A DNA stretch of 64,000 nucleotides, taken from NCBI GenBank assembly GCA_916613615.1, contig OU744731.1:59898289-59962288 (forward strand), read 5' to 3'. Position 1 is the first letter of the stretch; every line of letters starts with the position of its first letter. The DNA is from Steromphala cineraria. Its lineage: Eukaryota; Mollusca; Gastropoda; Trochida; Trochidae. The translations under genes and the position numbers were made by a program. This document shows positions 1-11,413 of this stretch, piece by piece. The notes under the pieces were generated by a model that was given only the letters and a program-made list of their open reading frames with translations, did no database searches and was not told the origin of the DNA.

Positions 1-793
1 TGCATTAAATTTATAGACGTACAATTTCGGAAGGAATTAAGGAAGAAAACTCGGGGAAAATAAGTTTTCAATGAATGGTAAATTTGATGTTTATTATTCA
101 ATTGCTGATGTAGGAATTTCGCTGAGAAGTTTGATTGCTGCAAAATGACATCGAAAAAACAGTCCCTTGTCCAAATTAATTGTACAAAACAACTGGATAC
201 TCAATGGAAAAGTATTTTCCAAAATGAATTCAATAGTAAAATTCATCAAAAAACATACTTTTCAGGTCATTGTTCACATATCAAGAATAAAACCTTGCAC
301 ATGACGTTAATCAAAGAACGTTAACTCCATCCGTTCCTGGATACAAATGAAAATCATTTCACATAGGGACAAACAATTGGAGGGAGAATGTTCTGATCTT
401 TTGTATCATTATCTTGATCTTGGTCGCTATATTGATCCCTGAACTTTGCCACACTGACCAAGCATGTATACTTTAATGTAAATATATATGATAAATATAC
501 TTAAGCTAAATGATTCGTGATTTTCAAATTGTGTCTGTGACTCTTTGAATCGACCAAAATATTGATTTTGTCTAGTCTCGTACCATTTTTTAAAATTGTT
601 ATGTAATCTTAGTCACGTATATTTTAATACATTTTTATACATCTCTCATCATGTTAATAAAGATGTTTTACAACTTGTGAAAAAGATTTATTGAAAGCAC
701 AATGAAACCTCAACGTCGTCAATACCAGACGTTTTACACATGAGCATTTACTCTCCAGGTTGACATACATTTGTTGTACAATTTCTTAAAGGA
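1..793. other. 5' flank of the hydroxylysine-kinase-like gene, no gene seen
   Basis: AT-rich sequence without a convincing reading frame or repeat. It must contain the promoter and 5' untranslated region of the gene that starts at 794, but I could not pick out a TATA box or initiator with confidence. Confidence 0.4.
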
Positions 794-3700
794 ATGGATC
801 GAATGCACCAAGAAGTTCCGTCGTCGTTTCAAAAGCCAGGGGAGATAATTCGTCCAATTTCCGGTCAGGGAACGGTTGAGGATATACTGCGAACTCGGTA
901 TGGTCTACAAATGACGCATTTTGAAGAACTTAACAGTTACAACGACATTAACAACTATGTCAAGGTTGCCCCTCTTCAAGCCCATCCGAGAATGAAGTCA
1001 ATCAATCCAAACGGTTATGTCCTTAAGATCTTCAATGTAAAGGAGTCCCAAAATCTCCAAAGTTTTGGTGAGTCGGAAATTAATGATTATACGGAACTTG
1101 TGGACGTACCAAAGCTTGAGAATTGAAATTGAGTAAAATTTAATGTGATGATTACGTATCAGCATTCTTAGCATCGTGACGTCTTAACTAACTGTGAACT
1201 ATTATCACTATAACTATCATAATCATCATCACTAGACAAAAACAATTTTTTAAAACGTTTTAGAACACGTTGTAAATCAATGGTTCCATCTAGACCGTTA
1301 TTCGGGATTACTAACCCATGAAACCATGTGCTTTCGATGTTGTGCTGCACAGGAAGATTCAAACGATACTTTGTAACATGACATTCATGCATTCCGTGCA
1401 TCTCGGGGTGAAATTAACAACGTACCTCCAGGCTCACGTAAAGTTGCTTAAAACAGACAGGTGCATTTTATAGAATGAACAGCGACTTAATTTCAAGAAC
1501 ATTAAAGGGACAGTAGCACGTTTTTATGGGGAATATAAGGTGATGAAAATGAAAATAAATGTTCCATTTGAAAGACAATGTACTTAAACTAAATGAAGCA
1601 GTAATAATTCAAATATGTAACGTAAAGTTTATCCATGCGATTCCTTTTTCTTGCACAAAATGAATTAAAGGTGTTCACACAAAATGGCTGCCAATGGATT
1701 TTATGTGAATCCTCGTACTTTGTCCTCTGAATATGGATGATTGGCTTGTGTAATTAGATTGTTGACACTATCAATATATTACATTTAGCATTAACTTGCA
1801 ATTATAAGTGAAATAATTGAAATATGAAATTATCAAAAAACGTGCTACTGACCCTTTAGAGTATTTATGATAAAAATATATTCAGTAACCTTTTTGATAA
1901 ATGTTCAAAATATTTCAAACAGTCACTGAGAATTGTCTGCTTTACAGCCTTATCAGGATACGCGTAATATGCAATTGAAATTGAAGTAATTGTTTAGGCG
2001 CTGATTTGACACGACAAAGTTTTATCAAAAATATGAAATAATGAACTTGACCTCGTGAATATATAGGATAACAATCTCTGTGATCGCTCGATGGTTATCA
2101 CAGATATTCACTCAGGTGTCAGGAGAGAGAGAGAGCGACACTTTGTATAATTTTGTTTCATCTCATACATTCAATAAAACATTACGCATATATTTACGTA
2201 AAAAGATGTACAAGCCACCAAAAGGCTATGAGAGACAATGCATTAAAATCAATACATACATAACATTGGGAAATTAATGAAATAGGCATATATGTTCATC
2301 TGTTCCGAGGCACACCATGCAATGATGAACTGGTTGAGAGAACACAAGATACCCACGCAGGAACTGATGCCAAACCTTGATGGGGGATACTTCTCAACTG
2401 AGGTAATCTACCCAGACAATAAGGGAGAAGGTTAGTACCAAAGTGGGAGGAAATTGTACATTGAACGTATATCTGATTGCCCGTTCTATTTTAAATTCAT
2501 CATGTAAATGGCAGATATATGACTTGTTTATTACAAAGGTAAGATTAACTAGTGCTTTGAGCAATTGCGCGCTTATTTCAAATCCATCATGTAAATGGCA
2601 GATAAATGACAATTGTTTTTGGCAAAGTAAGATGAACTGATTCATTGAACATTTCTATGATTGCCCGTTTTATTTTGAATCCATCGTGTAAATGATTGTT
2701 TGAAGGTACCCAAGGACGACACGTTGTTGACCTGAGAACGTTTATTCCTGGAAATATCTGTTTTAAATCCATCATGAAAATGGCAGATAAATGACAATTG
2801 TTTTTGCCAAAGTAAGATGAACTGATTCATTGAACATTTATATGATTGCCCGTTTTATTTTGAATCCATCGTGTAAATGATTGTTTGAAGGTACCCCAAG
2901 ACGACACGTTGTGGACTTGAGAACGTTTATTCCTGGAAATATCATAAGAGAAGTCCCGTACACAGTACAGCTGCTGGTTCAGGCCGGAAAGCTTATTGGC
3001 AATGTTTCCAATGCATTGCAGGTAACCAAAGTCATTGACATGATATCTCATATTTATTGCCCTTAAGATTATCATTTTATTATGTCGAGTTAAACCACTA
3101 ATATTTGATCCTAAGTTTGAATAACGAACATATCCATTTTTAGAAAACCATCACCTTGAAGTCGATGTAACTTTCAAAGAGTTTAAACTTCAATGCCAAA
3201 TAATTATTAAGTTTGCTGAAACAATAATCCAACCTTTAAAGGGGCAGTAGCACGTTTTTAGGGGGAATAAAAGGTGATGTCAGGAAAAGGAAAATTAATG
3301 GTCTCAATTGAAAGAAATTGTATTTAAACTAAATGGAGCAGTAATAATTCAAATATAGAACTTAAAGTATAGCCATGCGATTGCTTTTTCTTACACAAAA
3401 TGAATTAAAGGTGTTCACAAAAAATGGATTTTATGAGAATCTTCATACTTTGTCCTCTGACTATGGATAATTGGTTTGTGTTATGAGATTTTTGATACTA
3501 TCAACATAATTCATTTAGCATTAACGTACAATTATTAGTGAAAATTTTAAAATTAAAAATTATCAAAAAACGTGCTACTGCCCCTTTCATGTGATGAAAA
3601 CACTTTTACAAGGAGAACGGTTTATCACAAGGTCTGCTTGATGTATAGGCGATGCACAACATGCATAGAAGTAAGCTTAAGCATAGTCCGCAGTAAGTCC

Positions 3701-5103
3701 GTCTAATTACCCCCAAGGTCATCGCAGTTCTAAATTTCCCCTTTATAATTACTAATTTGGAGATGTCCAACGGATTTGAACACCTTCACGTTTAAGAGGT
3801 ATATACATTAAGAGCAAATATTAATTTTGTTAATTTTCTTTTTTTATGGAGTGTTTTGATAGTTTGATAGCAAATATAATTATTGTTTCATTACACAGTG
3901 CCCATCCTGGTCACATCTAAACTTTTCAAAATTCAGAATTTTTCCTGTCCATTCTATGAGAACAATGACCCAAGACGTCGTCTATGGTCTCCAACTAATG
4001 TGCCTGTTCTGCTGAACTATACCTTCTGTCTTGACGAAGACAAGAAAAATCTCGTCGCAGATGTAGTGTCTGTCTTCAATAGAAGAGTGGTTACAAAATT
4101 TGATGAATTGCCGAAAGGTTTGTAATAGATAATTATGTTTGATGTGTCTTATATAAATTTTACATTTTTTAGTTATAAGCTGCATTGTGTCTAAAGGGAT
4201 ATTTCTTTTCTATTTAAATTTTTCGCTGTCTTACGCCTATTTTGTTTTTAATTCATGAGTAATAAATGTCGATACCTCTTATTTACATTCTTATGTTCCG
4301 ATTCTTATGAATAAAAACCTCTGAAAGAAAAGCATATCAGATCATTATTTCATGATATGACTATTTATTATGTGATCTTGAATATAACATTTCGTGCTTT
4401 AAATCACTTTCATCAATTTTTAAACCCCTTCTATTTTAAGAGTTTGTCAAGGATATGGCCATGTGGTTTTATAGTCAACTAATTATCCATTATCAGTTTT
4501 AATCCACTTTGGATTTTAACGACATAAGGGCAAATCCTGTGGGACCTCAACCGAGAGAACGCATCCAATCAGACGAAGACATAATGATATGGCCATGAAA
4601 TTCTGAATTTCGATGTTTATTATAATGTCTTCTAAATTCTGGCCTCTACATCATCAGGACACATCCATGGGGACCTCAACCAAAAGAATATCCTGGTTCG
4701 GAAGGACTCGACCGGAAGTGACCATGAGATATGTGGAATTCTGGACTTTACGGAAGCGGAGTACAGCTACCCTATCCTTGACCTCGCTCTAAACAGTGCT
4801 TACATGATGATCGACTCTGACCAAATTGACCAGCTGGACACACCTGGCTACATCTTGTCCGGCTACCTGAGTGTCCGGAGTCTGACCAGCACAGAATGGG
4901 ATGTGCTGGTGCCCTGTGTGGCAGGGAGACTAGCTCAGTCCCTTACTCTTGGTGCCCACGCTTATCATATCGTTCCTGAGAACACTTATCCTCTGAAGAA
5001 CCAGGCGAAGGGTTGGCCCCTTCTGAAAAGGCTTTGGTCAACACCAGAGGATGAACTTATCACGAGATGGCAGGAGATCATTGAGATATATCCTCATACT
5101 TGA
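794..5103 (+). CDS. HYKK: Hydroxylysine kinase-like protein (APH/aminoglycoside phosphotransferase fold), five exons
   Basis: Predicted small-molecule kinase of the hydroxylysine kinase family, which phosphorylates 5-hydroxylysine in lysine/collagen breakdown. Exons by sequence: 794-1067 (donor GTGAGT), about 2286 or 2310-2430 (donor GTTAGT), 2891-3021 (donor GTAACC), 3937-4117 (donor GTTTGT) and 4658-5103 with the TGA stop. The junctions of exons 2/3, 3/4 and 4/5 agree in phase (1, 0, 1). Family landmarks: NPNGYVLKIFN (nucleotide-binding strand, exon 1), EAHHAMMNWLREHKIPT (exon 2), RTFIPGN (exon 3), NVPVLLNYTFCLDEDKKN (exon 4), and in exon 5 the catalytic loop HGDLNQKNIL followed by LDFTEAEYSYPILDLAL, where the family usually has DFGD. 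The exon 1/2 junction is unresolved: donor 1068 leaves phase 1, but the only AG acceptors (2285, 2309) open phase 0. A missed micro-exon, a sequence error or a disabling mutation are possible. Substrate within the family is not certain; invertebrates have several paralogues. Confidence 0.78.
1168..1401 (-). CDS. Small unrecognised reading frame inside intron 1, possible exon or retrocopy
   Basis: A 77-codon frame on the strand opposite the host gene. Its composition is protein-like: a basic stretch LKRFKKLFLSS followed by an acidic/serine run SSDDDYDSYSDNSS. It overlaps no repeat I recognise. An in-frame stop lies a few codons upstream of the ATG, and 'ccgag' just before the ATG could also be a splice acceptor. 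I do not recognise the family. Chance cannot be excluded at this length. Confidence 0.2.
   Translation of the reverse strand: MHGMHECHVTKYRLNLPVQHNIESTWFHGLVIPNNGLDGTIDLQRVLKRFKKLFLSSDDDYDSYSDNSSQLVKTSRC
1502..1858 (+). mobile_element. TTAA MITE family A, full copy in intron 1
   Basis: Family A reference description. About 360 bp, flanked by TTAA, with terminal inverted repeats AGGGGCAGTAGCACGTTTTT at the left and the matching ACGTGCTACTGCCCCT at the right. The body includes GGTGATGTCAGGAAAATG, TTAAAGGTGTTCACACAAAA, ATGGCCGCC and TTTGTCCTCTGACTATGGA. No transposase is encoded. TTAA target sites are the hallmark of piggyBac-type transposition. This copy has one change in each terminus (GGGACAG, CTGACCC) and its right TTAA is eroded to TTTAG. 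Confidence 0.85.
2461..2949 (+). repeat. 185-bp tandem duplication carrying the 5' part of exon 3
   Basis: Copy A (2580-2764) and copy B (2765-2949) share AAATCCATCATG, TTGCCCGTTTTATTTTGAAT and TTGTTTGAAGGTACCC at a constant 185-bp offset. A weaker third match to the TTGCCCGTT segment starts at 2461-2477, again 185 bp earlier. Copy A contains an exon-3 acceptor and the codons up to RTFIPGNI, then breaks off without the exon's donor. Copy B joins the functional exon 3 (2891-3021). Confidence 0.85.
3236..3588 (+). mobile_element. TTAA MITE family A, full copy in intron 3
   Basis: Both terminal repeats are intact. The left TTAA is kept; the right flank reads TTTCAT, so the right TTAA has mutated. 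It lies between exons 3 and 4 of the hydroxylysine-kinase-like gene, same orientation as the gene. Confidence 0.85.
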
Positions 5104-5340
5104 ATAATGTCATTGCTTGTCAAGAACAATTCTCTTTTTCTGCAAGGGATTCAAATTTCCTTCGTTTTATTTTAAAAATTGATCATCCTTTTCACATCTC
5201 TAGTAGCGGTTGCAATCTAAGCAAATTATACGTTGCACCATATTGTAATGGAACTTGTGAAGGATTGAAACACGATCGAAATGTGAGATTAACCTGATAA
5301 ATAATTCAACCATGAGATTTAAAACACTGAAACACTTACG

Positions 5341-5870
5341 CATTCTCTCCCCACAGAGGCAGCTCAGTCATCCCTGAGTTAGCCTCTGTTCTATTACTGC
5401 TAATACATGGGATAGAAAGGTAGCAGTCTGATTGGAGGCAATCGAAGTTAGTTGTGCAATCAGCGACGCCGTTTCAAATGTGGTTATTTGCAAAACCTCG
5501 GCCATTTCCGTCTGGTTCGGCAAAACATCGCTTTTTACCTTCTCATTAGTTTAGAAAAATAAAATCTATCATAAAACAAATAATAGTTAGCATAATCATA
5601 AAACCGATTCTATCTAATGCAAAACCCTATCTATATCTGAATTTTCAAATATTTTCCCTCTCACGCCGTTAATGAAAAATAAACATAAAGGCATGATATT
5701 TTCCTTATCAATATACGTCCGTTAGGAATTCATGGATATCCAAAAGGTGTTTTCATTGGCTGCATGGAAGGGAGATATCTTAAGTTACAATTTTTTGTCG
5801 CTAGGGCAATCTGCCGGAACCCCGGAATCTTGGCGTAATAGAACTGAGCTGCCTCTGTCGGGAGAGAATT
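5341..5870 (+). mobile_element. Mutator-like MITE (family M), long copy, 9-bp target duplication
   Basis: Long inverted ends: CATTCTCTCCCCACAGAGGC at the left, GCCTCTGTCGGGAGAGAAT at the right, with a second inner pair TTAGCCTCTGTTCTATTAC / GTAATAGAACTGAGC. Flanks ACACTTACG (5332-5340) and ACACTTACA (5871-5879) are a 9-bp direct repeat with one change. At 530 bp it is longer than the ~350-bp copies elsewhere, because of extra unique sequence in the middle. The apparent 94-codon frame starting at 5732 is made of this repeat and is not a gene. Confidence 0.8.
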
Positions 5871-5879
5871 ACACTTACA

Positions 5880-6644
5880 AGGAACTTGCAACTTTTGTAC
5901 TTTGGGGTTTTACATATAGCTCATCGGGATGCTCATTTTCATGTTCCCTTTCCTTGACTGAAGGAAGTTCTATCGTAACAAAGGCCAAGTTTAGCGAAAG
6001 TGAGTTTTGTGTGTAGATACTTTTCAAGAATTTAAAATTAACATGAATTCCTTCGAAGAGTCCTATCTATATTTTTACACCACACAAAAAATTGGCATCT
6101 TGCTCAAAAAAAATTTCCGCATTATAAGCGTTTAACACTGAGTTGTTGCACCACTTGCTTCCGGTTTACGGAATGAATGGCTTTAAGCAATATAACAATT
6201 ACAAGGTTATGTATACCTAAGGTAACATTAAATACATAATGTGATTTAAAAATGACGTTGTCATCCAGCCCTAATTGTTAATTACAAAATCCACGAAAAC
6301 GTTCATTGGTTTTTATGTCAATTTCACAGTCCTGTGATTACGCACGTGCATCCCGTGCTGTTCCATGTAAATTGCCTTACAATGTTGCACTGGCAAGGTG
6401 CCGGTCATTACAAAAGGGGGTTGATCGGTCTATTTGGTATATGCATTATTAATTATGCTTCCCAAATAATAATTTTGACTTGAAGAGATGTTTCATTATA
6501 AATATGATAAATCTGTAATTCCTTCCAATCGTTCACAATTTTTTATATTTATTTCATATTCATGTATATGTTTTTATATTGAAATATAACATCTAATTGT
6601 ATATTTTTTGGCAATTTATAAAGATACTTATCAATCAACTTATT
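5880..6644. other. Intergenic, AT-rich, no gene seen
   Basis: No open frame or repeat that I can support. Contains several T-rich runs. Confidence 0.5.
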
Positions 6645-7288
6645 CCCTTTTTACATGCGCACGTTTACTCCTAGGAGTATATTTACTCCTAGGAGTAAAT
6701 ATACTTACAGGTAGTAAACGTGCCATGTAAAAAGCCCAAAACAGATTTACTTACAGGAGTATATTTACTCCTAGGAGTTAAATACTCCACCCGTAGAGGT
6801 AAAGTAAAAGTATATTTTACTCCTGTGAGTATCCTGTCATTTTCTATAGTATTAGCATAGTTGAATGATTAGGTTGAGGTAAATGACTTGCATTTATATA
6901 GTTTCTAAACACTACATTGTGTTTTCATCAATAATAACTTACATTCAAGATTTTTCTTTTTAACTTGTCGAGAGCATGTTTCCTAATGAAGGAAATTTTG
7001 TGTTTTTTATGTTTGCGTCATTCTTTTAAAACCGAAAACCTGCTTTTACCCCTTTTACACTAGTAGTTGATTGACCAAACAAAATCTATGGTAAATTGTG
7101 TTAAATTCTTCTCTGCCTCCAGATTTGCATTTCACACATTGAGTTTTCTATGAAAAAATATATTTCCTTCTGTAAGCAAATCATGATATACTTAAGGGTC
7201 CTTAAATTCCAATGGAACGTAAAGTAAATATACTTTTACTCCTTGGAGTAATTATACTCTCAGGAGTAAAGTGCGCATGTAAAAAGGG
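6645..7288. mobile_element. Foldback/MITE element built of CCTAGG palindromes
   Basis: Ends are inverted copies of CCCTTTTTACATGCGCAC. Inside each end is a run of short palindromes of the type TACTCCTAGGAGTA, separated by ATATTT or similar: at least three near 6670-6780 plus relatives at 6810-6830 and 7230-7270. The body between 6850 and 7210 has no coding potential. Target duplication is unclear (possibly ATT). Confidence 0.7.
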
Positions 7289-7971
7289 CATTACTGAATT
7301 ATTAACATGTTGTGAATAAACTCGATTACATTGCGCCTTACAGAAACATCAGGTCAACCACTTATTAATTATTATTTCATAAATTTCAAAATCTGTTTTC
7401 ATTGATTATTCACTTTATAGAACCTCTCTTGGTATGTATCTATCACATTTCTTAAGTTCATGGTATTATCATTATTCTGCGTTATGGTCAATGAATTTGT
7501 ATGAAACATTTGTATAGGTAATAATAAATATATGACAAATACCATACCTTCAAGTGTAATTTTTGTTGAAACTCGATATTTTGTGATTATTTTATTAGCT
7601 TTAGGTCAATATTGTTTTCGTTGAAAAGGTTTGAATGCAAATTGACGTCATTGGTATAAATGCACTATAGATTGAGACAAGCGCACATAAAATAATTGCT
7701 TAACCTCTACTAGAAAGAGGTTATCGTGCTGTTTGGGCAATTTTGTCAACCCAAAACTTTTAAATGTTGGTGAACTAAAATATCATTTTATAAATTAGAG
7801 GTCATAATACAGTATGTCTATTCTCAGGTTGAAATTATCAATGGTATTAAAAACGATATTATACACATACAAAATTAATTAGAAGATTCATTTGGATTTT
7901 TTAATATTATGGATACAAATGATATCGAAAATCTGTATTTAGGATCGAAAAAAATTACAATACATTAATAC

Positions 7972-8184
7972 ATTTCTTACACAAAATGACTTAAAGGTGT
8001 TCACACAAAATCGCCGCCATTCGATTTTATGTGAAGCTTCATACTTTGTCCTCTGATTATGGATGATTGGTTTGTGTAATGAGATTTTTGACACTGTCAA
8101 AATAATACATTTATCATTAGTTTACAATTATCAGTGAAATTTCAAAATATGGAATTATCAAAAAACGTGCTACTGCCCCTTTAA
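7972..8184 (+). mobile_element. TTAA MITE family A, right-end fragment
   Basis: Starts within the body at the TTCTTACACAAAATG segment and runs through the right terminus to TTAA (8181-8184). The left half is missing. Confidence 0.8.
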
Positions 8185-8866
8185 GGTGGACGCTCGTATT
8201 ACCAACTTTCCCGCAAGGTATAACTCGTGTCAGTCTCCATAGCTGGCTTATTTAAACCTTGCTACTTATCGCAAACTCGTTGGTTGAGATCGGCATCCTC
8301 GTCTAAGAAAAACCGGATCTCTCAAGAAGATGGTTCTGCAAGGTTTTAATAGCCAGGCATTTGGGCTAATGCAAAGTATATATGCCGGGAAAGCTTATAA
8401 TATATGTACAGGGACCAATTTACGCAACAAGGTACCTTTCATATCAGCAATTATTCAAAGTATGATCTTACGTTAGGGCTAGCGTGACCCTTGTAACTTA
8501 TTCGTAAGTACAAACATGTATCAGAAATATACACGAAGAACTTAATTAAGCACCCCCCACTTTTTCAAACAAAAAAACACTGCTGATAATAAACAAAACA
8601 AATAAACAGGCAAAACATAAAGATTTTCTAATAGAACAATCATCTAGTATTGTGGAAACGAATAACTGGTTTTACAAAAACTTGGTATTTTTAGTCAAAA
8701 TCAATGTTACTTTCAAATTGAACATGAAAATCAATATTTTTTAATGCAATGTGTATTATCATACTCTTAAGTGAATTGATGACTTTTTAATTAATAACCT
8801 CATAGCAAAAGTCAATCGTGAAAGCAGTATGAACCTTCAAAATCAGAAAATTATCAAATATCGATT
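8185..8866. other. Intergenic, no gene seen
   Basis: Unique-looking AT-rich sequence with short A-runs near 8560-8620; nothing coding. Confidence 0.45.
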
Positions 8867-9437
8867 TTAAAGATGCTGTATCATACTTGCAAGCGGTTCA
8901 GGATGAAACTTAGCTATTGAGAAATGAAATACATCACTTTGTAGAACAATCTTTCGTCGAAATTTTGATATCATATTTAGATTGTTTAATCAACAATAAC
9001 ATACTTATTCCGACGCTCAAAGCACAGTACCCCTTGTAGAATTATGTAGAAAGGGCATAGCATTTAACGAACCCGCTTTCGGTGACGTAATCATTATACC
9101 TGTAGGATTTACACCGTGTCTAAACTACCGTAATTGCGTTCGTTGGGTATCAACTTTGACAGCAACGAATACCTAATTCGAGGAAAAGAAAATGAAATCT
9201 AGTTGAGCGCGACAAAGACGGTTTTCAAGCGTACATTTAGAAACCGGAAGTTGTGAAATGGCCACACTTGATTCGCCCTTATGTCGACTGCCGTTTCGGT
9301 ATTTTTTGTAAATTATCTTCTTTTTAATGAATTTTGGTCCGATTTTCTCAAGGTTGGTCGCTAAATTTTTCTAAAAATACAACGAATGCATTAAAAATAC
9401 TTTATAAAATATTGCAAGTATGATACAGCATCTTTAA
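8867..9437 (+). mobile_element. TTAA MITE family B, complete copy
   Basis: Flanked by TTAA on both sides. The terminal repeats are perfect: AGATGCTGTATCATACTT is the left end and its exact complement the right, about 22 bp each. 567 bp between the TTAA sites, no transposase. The body has a conserved block (ACCGTAATTGCGTTCG, CAACGAATAC, AAACCGGAAGTTGTG) that recurs in truncated copies at about 12990-13290 and 28175-28515. Unrelated in sequence to family A but shares its target site. Confidence 0.85.
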
Positions 9438-10005
9438 AGAAAACTGCACAAAGACATTAAGTGGCCACTGTCAAAGATAATGGATTATCTAAAGGAAGAA
9501 GTGTTTGATCAAGTTACTCACAGATGTTAAGATTATGACCTTTTATAAAATTTTTATAAAAAAAGTACTGAAAATCCAATGTCTTGCTAGCCTCTTATCA
9601 TGCATGATAAAAAGGGTTTTTATGTATCAACTAGGGATCCAAATTGCTTTTTTAATTCATAACATCCAAAGTTTAATGTGTAGTTTCCCCCTATGACAAT
9701 AGTTATAATTGGCCAAATTTCAGTAGTCTCGCAGATTTTCTCAAATTTTCGTTATTTTTGCACATTAGCGATTTTTAATTCAATTACATAGTCAATCAAA
9801 AACAATTGTTAACATTTAACAACATTTTTTCTAATATTGAATCATTTGCACATCATTTAACTTCATTTGTTTTGCAATAACTCGTTTATCTTACAGCCAG
9901 GAAACGTTTTATTAACACTGGTGTGAAATGTTAATTTCCATTTTTTAGAAATCGAAGTTTCTGATCATATGTTAATGAATTTATGGAATATGTAGTCCAT
10001 AGTCA

Positions 10006-10932
10006 TCAATACTTCGTATATCCACCTTCAGCTGTTATGCAGACAAACACTCGACGTCTCATTGATGTCGTGAGACGTCTAACCGTGGCGTTAGGGATGT
10101 TGCCCCATTCATCCTGTAGGGTTTGTTCCAGCTGCCTCAGGTTGACTGGAGGGTTTGCTCTATCCCTGATTCGCCTCCCTAGGCAGTCCCACATGTGTTC
10201 AATTGAAGAGAGATCAGGAGAACGTGACGTTATTGTTGTCCAGGAATGTTGACACTGCTCTTGCTGAATGTGCAGGCGCGTTTTCATGTTCCCGGGTGAT
10301 TCTGAAGAAATGGCAACACAACAGGACGAAGAACTTGATCAATGTATCTTTGCGCAGTCATGTTACCCATAACGATCACCAATGGCGACTTGTTTTCTCC
10401 TCGGATACCGCCCCAAACCATCACACTTCCCCAACCGTGTGCCTGGACCTCTGCATAACAATTTGGAGCGTTTCTTTCACCCTGACGGCGATAAACGCGG
10501 GCTCTGCCATCATGCTTATATAAACAAAACCTACTTTCATCGGTGAACATAACATTTCGCCAATCACGAAGCTGCCACCTTCGTACCACAATAAGGTCAA
10601 CGAGCCCGAATCCCTGCTGCTCTTAACCTCCTTCTGACGGTTGATTGACTAAGCACCCTCCCGAGAGCCGTAGACGCCGATTCTGCAACTGTCAGGAATC
10701 GATTTCGGAGATGGAGAGTTCTTAAGTATCGGTCTTCCCGACGTGACGTCACACGTGGTCTACCTGTACGCGATCTATCTAATGTTGTTCCCGTATCCCT
10801 ATAACGTTTCATCAAATGTTCGATGGTTTTTCGATAGCAGCCGAATGTTCTTGCAATAAGAACATTTGAAGCGTGACCCATGTCCTTCATACCCAAGGCC
10901 CTGCCGCGCTGTTCTGGGGTCAATCTAGGCAT
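10006..10932 (-). pseudogene. Tc1-like transposase, broken
   Basis: DDE transposase of the Tc1/mariner superfamily in three pieces. The 5' piece (10597-10932) has the paired helix-turn-helix region: MPRLTPEQRGRALGMKDMGH, then a GRPR AT-hook-like linker SRTGRPRVTSRRED. The middle piece (10284-10589) has the first catalytic aspartate in NVMFTDESRF and the WGSVMVWGGI motif. The 3' piece (10006-10287) has SPDLSSIEHMWD, which holds the catalytic glutamate. Frames change between pieces. Near 10265-10290, where the family has QxDNARPH, the sequence reads EHENAPAH in another frame, so the second catalytic aspartate is replaced by glutamate and residues are missing. The element is therefore dead. Terminal inverted repeats were not found. 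Confidence 0.85.
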
Positions 10933-11413
10933 TTTAAAATTGGTTTTATATGATCTGGCTCACATGTGAATTGATCGCTTGCTAAACGAAACAATGATCA
11001 AAGAAAAACGTGTTTTCTCAGTTTTCAACAAAAGTCATGAAAATCACGTACCTAATCAATTTCTGAGATGAACAACTGAAATGTTACGTTTTGGCGACCT
11101 GTTTCCATAAAACTTAACATTTAGCTAAAGTAAATTAAGAATATATTTGAATTTTAAAAATGGATAGTTTCTTTTGGGTTTTAGTGTACGCATGTTTCAC
11201 GGTTTTGTGTATTCCAATCACTACCAACAAAACACATGCTGTGACATTTGACTGACAGTGAATACCGATGTCCTGACCTGAATATGTAAAAAGCAAGGCT
11301 TGCATTATTTTGACAGACAAAAAGTGTTGCAATTTATGCTTGGATTACTCGCTGTTCACGGTAGATTAACCTCAGCCCGCTTGTATCTCCTCATTCCCTG
11401 ATATTGGAAGAGA

